A stretch of 24,930 nucleotides of DNA from Candidatus Brocadia sp. (GTDB taxonomy: Bacteria; Planctomycetota; Brocadiia; Brocadiales; Brocadiaceae), in assembly GCA_030837935.1 (NCBI GenBank), contig JAUQXU010000442.1, forward strand, positions 1-24,930. Direction: 5' to 3'. Numbering within the stretch: the first letter of the stretch is position 1; the number at the start of each line of letters is the position of its first letter. Made by a program: the position numbers and the translations under genes. A model generated the notes under the pieces. It saw only the letters and a program-made list of their open reading frames with translations. It was not told the DNA's origin and did not search any database. This document shows, in pieces, positions 17,219-23,599 of this stretch.

Positions 17219-19045
17219 TCAACGTTTCTCTTTATTATACAGAACAAAACTCTGTCCCTTTATGGTTATTTCATTTCCCGAGTTTAGTTCCTTTGGGAGA
17301 AGCGACCCAGGTCCATTCCATATTTTTTCTGAGGAATCCAGTATTTTATTCCATCTGCCTTCAATGATCGAAGGGACGATCTTTACCTCAGAACAGTTGA
17401 AATTGAAAATAAAAAATACTTCATGAGAGCCATTCCACCTTCTCATACGTATGATCTTTTGTTTTTCGAGACTATCCACAATGAAGCTCTTTTTGTCGGG
17501 ATATGAAAGGGCAGGGTTTGTTTTCCTTAACGGTATCAAATTCTTATAAAAGTTCAATAAAACTTTGTGGTTACCTCCCATTCTTTTATTCCAGTTTATC
17601 TTTGATTTCAGGAATGTTTCTGTACTCTGTGGGTCTGGCGGTTCACCCTGCCATTTGAACTCACCAAACTCTTTCTTCCTTCCCTGTCGCACCGCCTCAA
17701 TAAGGGCATGATCGGAATGGCTTACAAAGTAGAGGAATGGGGCATCCTCACCATACTCTTCTCCCATAAAGAGAAGGGGTATATAGGGGGAAAGAAGGAC
17801 TATTCCGGCGGCAAGCTTAAGAGCCTCAAACGATACAAGGGTGCTGAGCCTTTCCCCCAGCATCCTGTTACCTATCTGATCGTGGTTTTGTGAGAAAACA
17901 ACCATTTGTTGTGCAGGTATATCCCTCGAAGAATTACCATGATTTCTCTTTCTAAACTCGGAATACTCTCCTGAATAGACAAAACCCTCTTTCATGGACT
18001 TTGCCATGTGCGCAATCTTTCCGAAATCATGATAATATCCGCGATTTTCCCCGGTAAGAAGGGTATGAAGCGAGTGATGAAAGTCATCACACCATACTCC
18101 ATCGATACCATATCCCCAGGATTTTCTTGGTATTAGAACATGGGAATCATTTAAATCACTTTCAGCGATGAGGTAGTATTTTCTTCCCTGTTTTTGGGAA
18201 AATTCTTCGACCCGTTCTGAAAGCTCAGAGAGAAAGTGTTTCGCCCCCATGTCAAATATGGCATGAATAGCATCAAGGCGAAGGGCATCCACGTGATAAT
18301 GTCTGAACCAGTGAATGGCATTTTCAATAAAAAAGTTTCTTACCTCACAAGAATATTTATCATCAAAGTTTATTGCATCGCCCCACGGCGTTTTATATTT
18401 ATCCGTAAAGTAAGGTCCGAAGTCCCTAAGATAATTGCCTTCTGGTCCGAGGTGATTGTAAACTACATCAAGTATAACCGCGATGCCTTTTTTATGACAT
18501 TCATTTATTAAGCGTTTAAAGCCTTTTGGACCGCCATAGGAATTTTGTACTGCATAAGGATACGTTCCATCATAACCCCAGTTCCTTTCGTCCGGAAATT
18601 GGGCAACGGGCATTATCTCTAAGGTATTTAACCCCAGATCGTTCAATTCATCAAGACGACAAATTACTGCATCAAAGATTCCATCGGGTGTGAATGTTCC
18701 CACATGAAGTTCATAGATGATCATTTCAGAAAGATCAAATCCTTTCCAATTCCCATCTTCCCAGCGGAAGGAATGATCTATTACTTGAGAGGGGCCATGG
18801 ACACCATGAGGCTGATAATGGGATGCGGGATCGGGTCTGTCTCTTTTGTCATCGAGCCGATAATAGTAAGAGATATTTGGAGTTAAATCACTAATGGTTG
18901 TTTTCCAATATCCCAGAGAATTTTTTTCCATAGGAATAGTTTTTTTGCATGGCAAAACTACTTTTAATGATACCTGACCCTGAAGAGGAGCCCATACAAC
19001 AAATTCGTATCGCCTATTATCTAAACAATTTACTCCGATTTGCAT
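17219..19045 (-). CDS. treZ: Malto-oligosyltrehalose trehalohydrolase (GH13_10)
   Basis: Cleaves the alpha-1,4 bond next to the trehalose unit of maltooligosyl trehalose and releases trehalose, working after TreY. Length is 608 residues, normal for TreZ. A CBM48-like N-terminal domain covers ~1-95. The barrel shows IIYELHVGTFTPDG at 109-122, LDVVYNHLGPEGNY at 192-205, LRLDAIHAI with nucleophile Asp258, LIAESDLND with acid Glu295, and FSQNHDQIGNR with Asp389. It is the first gene of the minus-strand sugar cluster, with treY at the far end, so partner enzymes flank the GlgE/TreS genes. No strong Shine-Dalgarno is seen before the ATG, which follows a very AT-rich leader. Confidence 0.95.
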   Translation of the reverse strand: MQIGVNCLDNRRYEFVVWAPLQGQVSLKVVLPCKKTIPMEKNSLGYWKTTISDLTPNISYYYRLDDKRDRPDPASHYQPHGVHGPSQVIDHSFRWEDGNWKGFDLSEMIIYELHVGTFTPDGIFDAVICRLDELNDLGLNTLEIMPVAQFPDERNWGYDGTYPYAVQNSYGGPKGFKRLINECHKKGIAVILDVVYNHLGPEGNYLRDFGPYFTDKYKTPWGDAINFDDKYSCEVRNFFIENAIHWFRHYHVDALRLDAIHAIFDMGAKHFLSELSERVEEFSQKQGRKYYLIAESDLNDSHVLIPRKSWGYGIDGVWCDDFHHSLHTLLTGENRGYYHDFGKIAHMAKSMKEGFVYSGEYSEFRKRNHGNSSRDIPAQQMVVFSQNHDQIGNRMLGERLSTLVSFEALKLAAGIVLLSPYIPLLFMGEEYGEDAPFLYFVSHSDHALIEAVRQGRKKEFGEFKWQGEPPDPQSTETFLKSKINWNKRMGGNHKVLLNFYKNLIPLRKTNPALSYPDKKSFIVDSLEKQKIIRMRRWNGSHEVFFIFNFNCSEVKIVPSIIEGRWNKILDSSEKIWNGPGSLLPKELNSGNEITIKGQSFVLYNKEKR

Positions 19046-19080
19046 TTTTAAGTAATGAAAAAATTTATCCTTTATTTTGT

Positions 19081-19111
19081 TATATAATGTAACTTATTGA
19101 TTTATGGTCAA
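19081..19111 (-). promoter_or_regulatory. Candidate promoter of the treZ-treY cluster
   Basis: On the minus strand, TTGACC (19111-19106) is followed by AT-rich -10-like hexamers: ATTATA at a 17-base spacing, or TATATA at 19. These lie about 40-60 bases before the treZ ATG. The site is between the terminator at 19180-19210 and treZ, where a promoter is needed if the terminator works on the minus strand. AT-rich DNA makes such matches common, so the call is tentative. Confidence 0.3.
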
Positions 19112-19179
19112 ATTATTATATATGTTTGACTAAGACAGGCATAGTGAAAAGTCTTTTGATAAAGGTAACTATTTAAAAT

Positions 19180-19210
19180 AAAAAGGCAACTCTTACGAGC
19201 TGCCTTTTTT
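19180..19210. terminator. Rho-independent terminator, bidirectional
   Basis: A GGCA/TGCC stem with an inner CTC/GAG stem, one A-C mismatch and a TTAC loop (19185-19204). It is preceded by an A-run and followed by six Ts on the plus strand, and T-rich on the minus strand too. It is the best intrinsic terminator in the window. On the minus strand it would stop transcripts coming from the 19747-20718 gene before treZ. On the plus strand no gene ends here. Confidence 0.75.
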
Positions 19211-19483
19211 GTTAATTTTTAATATGTCGATATCTGGTAATTCCTCGTATTTGTCCCACTTTTTTCCTCAGTTTAACTGTTTTATTCTCCTTTTTATAAT
19301 AAAGAACATTACTCTGCTAAAAACACGTATTGAAGCGAAGACGCATGTTTTAGCACAAGCGGTAAACCGCCCATGCCTGACGTGGAATTTTGGATCATAA
19401 CTATAGGGTGAAGAGCCTCTTCACCTTACTGCTTGTATGCAAAGATCGATTTTCAAAGAGAGAATATCATATCGATGCATAGT
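19211..19483. other. Gene-free stretch with a strong hairpin
   Basis: I find no credible gene. The main structure is GGTGAAGA/TCTTCACC at 19407-19425 (8-bp perfect stem, GCC loop, extendable to 10 bp by one wobble and one A-T). A second, bulged inverted repeat (GCTAAAAACA ... TGTTTTAGC, about 19316-19353) is also present. A plus-strand frame (19209-19400) is open, but it begins in the terminator and looks like chance. The stretch may be eroded former galT sequence, since the galT start relic at 19542 points into it. Confidence 0.4.
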
Positions 19484-19542
19484 TTTTTCTATAGCAATGA
19501 TTACCCACGACCAGAAACAGGGTCATTTCGAAGCTCGGGCAT
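19484..19542 (-). pseudogene. galT: 5' relic of galactose-1-phosphate uridylyltransferase
   Basis: On the minus strand an ATG at 19542 is preceded by AGGAGG (GGAGG 10 bases upstream) and encodes MPELRNDPVSGR, then GGG and a stop. One base is missing: shifting the frame continues with VIIAIEK. The canonical bacterial GalT N-terminus is MPELRxDPVTGRWVIIAxER, so the match runs about 19 residues across a frameshift. Beyond that no GalT signature (CPFC, HPH motif) is found. This is a dead 5' end whose ribosome binding site survives. GalT belongs to UDP-hexose metabolism, so the sugar cluster may once have begun here. The call rests on a short but distinctive match. Confidence 0.6.
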
Positions 19543-19604
19543 ATTTTGTTATCCTCCTATGTCGTGCTAAAATAATCTTCTAAGTTACGATAGAGTTTTT
19601 CTTC

Positions 19605-19754
19605 TTATGCTTTTAACTGAACTCCTCCGTACTCTGCGGATATCGTTATCGATTCCTTCTCTAAAACATCTATAAAAAGTAGAAAATTTACTGATAAATT
19701 TTCAGGTATAACATTTTCAATGGGATACAAAATTAATTGATAATATTTATTCAA
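19605..19754 (-). CDS. Possible small ORF, unknown (49 codons, TTG start)
   Basis: The frame runs from a TTG overlapping the last codons of the preceding gene to a TAA at 19605. It encodes a plausible mixed alpha/beta peptide (NKYYQLILYPIENVIPENLS ... ITISAEYGGVQLKA). Amino-acid use looks more protein-like than expected for random AT-rich DNA, and the 8-base overlap with the upstream gene is typical of coupled genes. It has no ATG and no clear Shine-Dalgarno. It could be a genuine small gene, the former C-terminus of the 323-residue protein displaced by a frameshift, or chance. Confidence 0.3.
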   Translation of the reverse strand: MNKYYQLILYPIENVIPENLSVNFLLFIDVLEKESITISAEYGGVQLKA

Positions 19755-20718
19755 GTGACCATGATTTTTTAAAATCTTTCTCTCCCATCAGTTCACCTGT
19801 TTCAAGAATGTGTTGTACCGCTTCATGATAATATGGTATCCCTTTCATACCTGAAAGGGCATCGGGAAATATCACTAAAGTAATATCGGCAGATGTTTCT
19901 GTAAATTGATTAAGTACAACCGCACACTTTTGCCCATGGGATAAGTGAATATTATCAATCATGGGAAAACCAAAGAAACCTACCCAAAATTCCGCTACTT
20001 TTATATCGGGTTCATGATCTGATTTTCTTGATGTTTTGATTTCTAATCTAACCTTTATTTCTTTCATTTTATTATTAACTTCTAACACAGCAATTTTAAA
20101 GTTTCTTTCTATACCTTCAAGTATGAGTGTTTCGTCTTGGAGTAAAAGACATGCCCGATTTTGGCGCAGTAAATCAAAATCAACTATTCTAAAAAAACAT
20201 TCACCATCATCTTCCAAAACCCACATTTGCCTTGCAATAACCCATCGTGCAATATCCTCCAAATGTTCTAAATATTCCTCGCTAGACATACTAGACATAT
20301 AAGAATTTAATGTTTTATTCCTCATGAATAAAAAAAAAGGTTTAATATTTAATGATTCATTATAATTATAGGTAAGGAGTCTAAAATTTAATATGAGTTC
20401 TTCAATTGGCACTTTTTCTGAGGCAGAAAATGAACTCATAATGGAATTAAACATATCTTTCCGTAATGCACTCTCCGCCTCCTCCTGTTTGCTAATTAAC
20501 TCTGAGTATATTCGCAATGCTTCCAGAGTCAGGTAGCTCTTTTCAGTACGTGCTTTGACAGCCCTTCTTTCCTTGAGATAGTTTGAACCTAAGAACCCCG
20601 AAATTCCAATAGCCGCTGCAACAAATATACTTCCCAATGGTGCAATATACCACGTAATTATATCCTTCCAGCATAGGCAAATTTTTTTATCTGTTCCTTC
20701 AAGTTCTTTATTCTCCAT
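19747..20718 (-). CDS. Unknown membrane-anchored protein (323 aa)
   Basis: I do not recognise a named family. Residues 1-20 are charged, ~21-46 form one transmembrane helix (WYIAPLGSIFVAAAIGISGF), and ~48-97 form a long charged helix (SKQEEAESALRKDMF) likely to be a coiled coil or oligomerisation arm. A second helical region covers 103-170. Residues ~228-300 have alternating hydrophobic strands (KEIKVRLEIKT, CAVVLNQF, DITLVIFPD) like a beta-sandwich. This suggests an inner-membrane anchor carrying a cytoplasmic helical and beta domain. The ATG has AGGGA about 8 bases upstream. It is intact although both neighbours are decayed: the corA relic ends 24 bases upstream and the galT relic lies downstream. 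That points to selection or recent arrival. Function unknown. Confidence 0.75.
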   Translation of the reverse strand: MENKELEGTDKKICLCWKDIITWYIAPLGSIFVAAAIGISGFLGSNYLKERRAVKARTEKSYLTLEALRIYSELISKQEEAESALRKDMFNSIMSSFSASEKVPIEELILNFRLLTYNYNESLNIKPFFLFMRNKTLNSYMSSMSSEEYLEHLEDIARWVIARQMWVLEDDGECFFRIVDFDLLRQNRACLLLQDETLILEGIERNFKIAVLEVNNKMKEIKVRLEIKTSRKSDHEPDIKVAEFWVGFFGFPMIDNIHLSHGQKCAVVLNQFTETSADITLVIFPDALSGMKGIPYYHEAVQHILETGELMGEKDFKKSWSLE

Positions 20719-20742
20719 ACCTATTCCCTACAGATATCTTTA

Positions 20743-21225
20743 CTATCTTTTAAAAATTTTGTATAGACTCATGAAGATAAGCGGCATAAATACCGTAGCG
20801 ATAATCCTTAGTACCTTCATTACCGCATTCAATCTATTACTGATACTTGAGAGATAAATCTCAAGCATTCCGGTAATCATATCTCGGAATGTCTCGATGG
20901 TATTAATTATATGAATTGTATGGTCATAAACGTCTCTAAAATATATTCTGGTGGATTCTTTAACCGCGATGATTCGCCTCTTTCCAGTTTCCAGGCTACC
21001 AATCACCTCCCGTAAAGTACCAGACTGATTTACGCAAGAATATCATGTTTCTTTTCAAATGGTAAATTATTTGTAAGATTTCTGGTGTTGGATGAGAAAC
21101 TAATTTTTCTTCCAAAAACTCTACCTTTTTTCCAGGCATTTCAGGGCTATAAAATAATTATCAACGATTAAATCTAATAAAGAATAAGCAAGATAATCAG
21201 TTCCCATTTTTCTTATGCAGCAACT
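20743..21225 (-). pseudogene. corA: Decayed CorA-type Mg2+ transporter, two frameshifts, GMN motif lost
   Basis: Three successive frames on the minus strand read as one CorA C-terminal half. Frame 1 (about 21216-21130): IRKMGTDYLAYSLLDLIVDN through LKCLEK. Frame 2 (to about 21019): KVEFLEEKLVSHPTPEILQI and LKRNMIFLRKSVW. Frame 3 (21016-20743): LREVIGSLE, FRDVYDHTIHIINTIETFRD and SSISNRLNAVMKVLRIIATV. The first shift lies in an A6 run (21126-21131 on the plus strand), where seven would restore the frame. The second is one extra base at 21016-21019. After MPLIF the pore signature GMN and the second membrane helix are absent, and the frame ends LYKIFKR, suggesting an internal deletion. An open GTG frame of 87 codons (21006) with GGGAGG remains but could not make a channel. 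Confidence 0.85.
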
Positions 21226-21570
21226 TGAAATTTGACCTCATCCCATTTTCAATCTCCCTCCGCAATTATCATAACTGGGGTATGTCTTACATCACAAGAA
21301 CTTAAAAAAACAATTATTGTACCAAAACTATAACCTTCAAAAATAAAAATCAAGAAATGCTCTAATTATTCACAATATCAGTATTTACATAGTAACACGG
21401 CGATTGAAGTGGAAGGCTATTTTTGTAAATAACATTGAAGAAAAATCCAAATATTTAGATTTCAGTCTTGGGTTTTGGACTATCCTGGTGTCTTTTTGTG
21501 CAGTTCCCATGTCTACAAAAATCTTTCTTAATATATCCGATAATGTTAATGCAATGTACCGATAAATGAC
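21226..21570. other. Gene-free decayed stretch
   Basis: I see no intact gene. Just upstream of the corA relic the minus strand may hold further eroded CorA N-terminal sequence (short matches such as a GD-containing stretch near 21250), too weak to annotate. On the minus strand the frame of the chaB relic stays open to 21385 but has no recognisable similarity after the chaB homology ends at about 21571. Confidence 0.4.
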
Positions 21571-21745
21571 GGATTCCTTCCTGACTGCAACCCAAGCGAC
21601 TTTGTGGGCCACCTCCTCAAGAGACGACTTGCCCCCGGTGCTTCTTCGGATCTTTGTATTGTTCAAGCGCATTGTTATGAGCTTTCATATAAATTTCCTT
21701 TGCATGTTTCGGTAATACCTCCTCTGGACCTTTTGGAAGGTCTTC
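21571..21745 (-). pseudogene. chaB: Frameshifted chaB relic
   Basis: On the minus strand one frame reads EDLPKGPEEVLPKHAKEIYM followed by KAHNNALEQYKDPKKHRG, and the adjacent frame continues SSLEEVAHKVAWVAVRKES. Joined, these match the ChaB family (small, about 76 residues; E. coli ChaB has EIYMKAFNNAxxQYxxPxxRRG and EExAHKVAWAAVK). ChaB is annotated as a putative regulator of cation transport. The shift falls at or just after the run of five Gs (21632-21636 on the plus strand). No in-frame start codon remains: an ATG at 21770 is out of frame. The 5' end abuts the IS4 relic on the other strand. Confidence 0.8.
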
Positions 21746-21770
21746 CTGTTCATTTCTGGAATGTGTTCAT

Positions 21771-22281
21771 TTTCAAGCTAAAGCAGCGAAAATCCTGCCC
21801 AGGGAGCACGCAGAACTGGGAAATCTCGTAGCCATTGACGGCTCATTGATCGATGCGGTTCTTTCCATGCACTGGGCCGACTACCGTAATGACTGCAAGA
21901 AGGCCAAAGTGCATCTTGGCTTTGACATCAACCAATCGATTCCATCAAAACTCTTTTTCACTGATGGCAAAGCTCCGATGGAACATTGAAATATTTTTCG
22001 GCTGGTGGAAACGCCATCTCAAAGTGTATCATCTTATTGCAAGAAGTAAACGCGGATTACTGGCACAAATACTTGGAGGCCTCATAACCTATCTCCTTCT
22101 TGCAATCTATTGTCACGAACATTACAAAGAAAAGGTCCGTATTAAAAGGGTTCGAGAGTTGCGTATCAAAATACAAAACGAAGCCCGCGATCTCGAAAAC
22201 AATATACCAAATCCCGCCTGTCAGCAGACAGGTCTCGATAATCTCAAAGAACAACAATGCCGCTCATTCGCAATTACTTAA
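21771..22281 (+). pseudogene. IS4-family transposase remnant with internal deletion
   Basis: Two frames on the plus strand. The first (to 21989) contains LVAIDGSLIDAVLSMHWADY and KKAKVHLGFDINQSIPSKLF followed by FTDGK; this is the DGS region that carries the first catalytic Asp of IS4-type DDE transposases. The second (to 22281) contains LRWNIEIFFGWWKRHLKVYH and LIARSKRGLLAQILGGLITYL, the Y-(2)-R-(3)-E-like C-terminal signature with the catalytic Glu. Intact relatives have roughly 150 more residues between FTDGK and the RWxIE motif, including the second Asp. The two are joined here out of frame near 21970. The N-terminus is also missing. The element cannot code for an active transposase. Confidence 0.85.
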
Positions 22282-22300
22282 CCGGACAACGCTGATCTCC
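21771..22300 (+). mobile_element. Degenerate IS4-type insertion sequence
   Basis: This interval covers the transposase relic plus about 20 bases downstream, up to where DNA ligase homology resumes on the other strand. The right edge lies between 22281 and about 22300. The left edge is not resolved, because it runs into the chaB relic. I could not identify matching terminal inverted repeats or a target duplication, in keeping with an old, deleted copy. Confidence 0.6.
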
Positions 22301-22661
22301 CATTAGCATAACCGACAGGGCATCAAGTATGGTCATGTCTGAAAATCCGAGTCGAAGTTTTCCTACAAGTATTCTTACAACATACTTTGCACTCAAAGGG
22401 TCAAGATCAGATAATAATTTTGCAGTTTTTTCGATCTTTCTCTCCTGACTTCCCTCTCCTTCCTCATGTGCTATCTCCGTCAATATCTCATAAACTTCTG
22501 TTACTGATAGTTGTCTGGAGTTTGAAATTTGGAATTTGGAATTTTCGGCGTACGCGGCAGCTACATTACCCAAATCTCCTTTTTCTTTATAAAACTTTTT
22601 TACCTTATCCGCCTCAACTCCATATGCCTTTGAGATAATTGGAAAGTTCTTTGAATTTCAT
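22291..22661 (-). pseudogene. N-terminal fragment of an ATP-dependent DNA ligase
   Basis: The minus strand begins at an ATG (22661) with MKFKELS, then, in the neighbouring frame, IISKAYGVEADKVKKFYKEK GDLG, SVTEVYEILTEIA, GEGSQERKIEKTAKLLSDL and SAKYVVRILVGKLRLGFSDM TILDALS. This is the N-terminal helical domain of archaeal-type ATP-dependent DNA ligases. Compared with that family, a segment between MKFKEL and the KAYGVEADKV helix is missing and the frame changes there. The protein stops where the IS4 relic begins, before the adenylation motif KxDG, so no ligase activity is possible. An AT-rich heptamer repeat interrupts it near 22521-22544. Confidence 0.8.
22521..22544. repeat. Short tandem heptamer repeat inside the ligase relic
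   Basis: TTTGAAA, TTTGGAA, TTTGGAA and TTT(T) follow one another as a 7-base tandem repeat. It adds about eight codons (SKFQISNS on the minus strand) between the two helices of the ligase domain. Repeats of this TTTGGAA type recur in many bacterial genomes as spreading intergenic elements; only one cluster is visible here. Confidence 0.5.
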
Positions 22662-22723
22662 ATCAGAATAAGAAAGGGTAAGAAACAAAAATCTGGTTCC
22701 GACATTATTTTATTTTCCTGGAA

Positions 22724-23599
22724 TCAGGTGTTTTTTTGTTCTTCAGTAAAAGACTTCTTCGTATAAAAATAGCTAAATCCCGCAACCAAAAGCAAAATGA
22801 TTACAGAGGCGGCTGCCCCCTGCCCAAAATCTCCCTTATAAAAAAAGAGTTTGTAGGCATAAACAGATAAGGTCTCTGTTGAACCTCCTGGTCCGCCACC
22901 CGTGAGTACATAAACAAGGTCAAAAATTCTTAAGGCATCTATAGCCCTGAATAAAATGGCTACCCCTAATACTGGTAAGATCAATGGCAGTGTTATAAAA
23001 CGGAATCGTTGCCAGCTATTCGCACCATCAACAATAGATGCCTTATATATTTCTTGCGGGATGGCAGAAAGGCCAGCTAATATAATAATAGCTACAAAGG
23101 GAGTTGTCTTCCAGACATCAGCAATAACGAGAGAAAAGAAGGCCAGGAAAGGGTCTCCAAGCCAACTGATTCTTTTTATCGCAAGAACTTCGAAGAAATA
23201 GTTTATGATTCCCAAATTGTAGTCAAACATCCATTGCCATATCCTGGCCGTTACTACCGTCGGGATTATCCACGGAACAAATATAAGGACTCTTAAAAAG
23301 TTATTTTTCGGCGATAATCGATTCATCACAATTCCCAAACACAAGCCCATGACGGCTTCGAGAAATGTTGAAACGAAAGTATACGAGAGCGTAGTGGAAA
23401 GTGAATACCAAAAACGAGTATCAGTTAAAATTGCATGATAATTATTAAGTCCCGAAAATCTTTCCTGAGGTAAAATTAATTTTGCATTTTTGAAAGAAAT
23501 GAAAAGGGTATCTACAAATGGTATAAAACTAAACGCCAGCAGCAATGCTATGCCTGGCAATAAAAACAGAAAAGGAAGTTTAGTTCCGGGCAAATTCAT
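22724..23599 (-). CDS. Sugar ABC transporter permease, MalF/UgpA type
   Basis: One of the two membrane subunits of a carbohydrate ABC importer (291 residues, about six helices: 9-30, 67-92, 103-122, 155-178, 205-225 and 262-281). The cytoplasmic EAA loop, which contacts the ATPase, is clear: EIYKASIVDGANSWQRFRFI at 183-202, then TLPLILP. YVLTGGGPGGSTETLSVYAY near the C-terminus is typical of MalF-like subunits. Its start overlaps the end of the solute-binding protein gene by 20 bases, so the two are translated together. The partner permease (MalG type) and ATPase that normally follow are absent; the next sequence is the ligase relic. It is either completed by genes elsewhere or left orphaned by the rearrangement downstream. 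Confidence 0.93.
   Translation of the reverse strand: MNLPGTKLPFLFLLPGIALLLAFSFIPFVDTLFISFKNAKLILPQERFSGLNNYHAILTDTRFWYSLSTTLSYTFVSTFLEAVMGLCLGIVMNRLSPKNNFLRVLIFVPWIIPTVVTARIWQWMFDYNLGIINYFFEVLAIKRISWLGDPFLAFFSLVIADVWKTTPFVAIIILAGLSAIPQEIYKASIVDGANSWQRFRFITLPLILPVLGVAILFRAIDALRIFDLVYVLTGGGPGGSTETLSVYAYKLFFYKGDFGQGAAASVIILLLVAGFSYFYTKKSFTEEQKNT

Noticed and set aside
19209..19400. 63-codon plus-strand frame in the gene-free stretch
   Set aside because: It begins inside a terminator, has no Shine-Dalgarno, and reads as chance sequence over the eroded galT region.
21385..21672. 95-codon minus-strand frame as an intact gene
   Set aside because: Only its first third matches ChaB, and the ChaB N-terminus is in a different frame; the rest shows no similarity, so it is treated as a pseudogene fragment.
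22057..22257. 66-codon minus-strand frame
   Set aside because: It is the antisense shadow of the IS4 transposase C-terminus.
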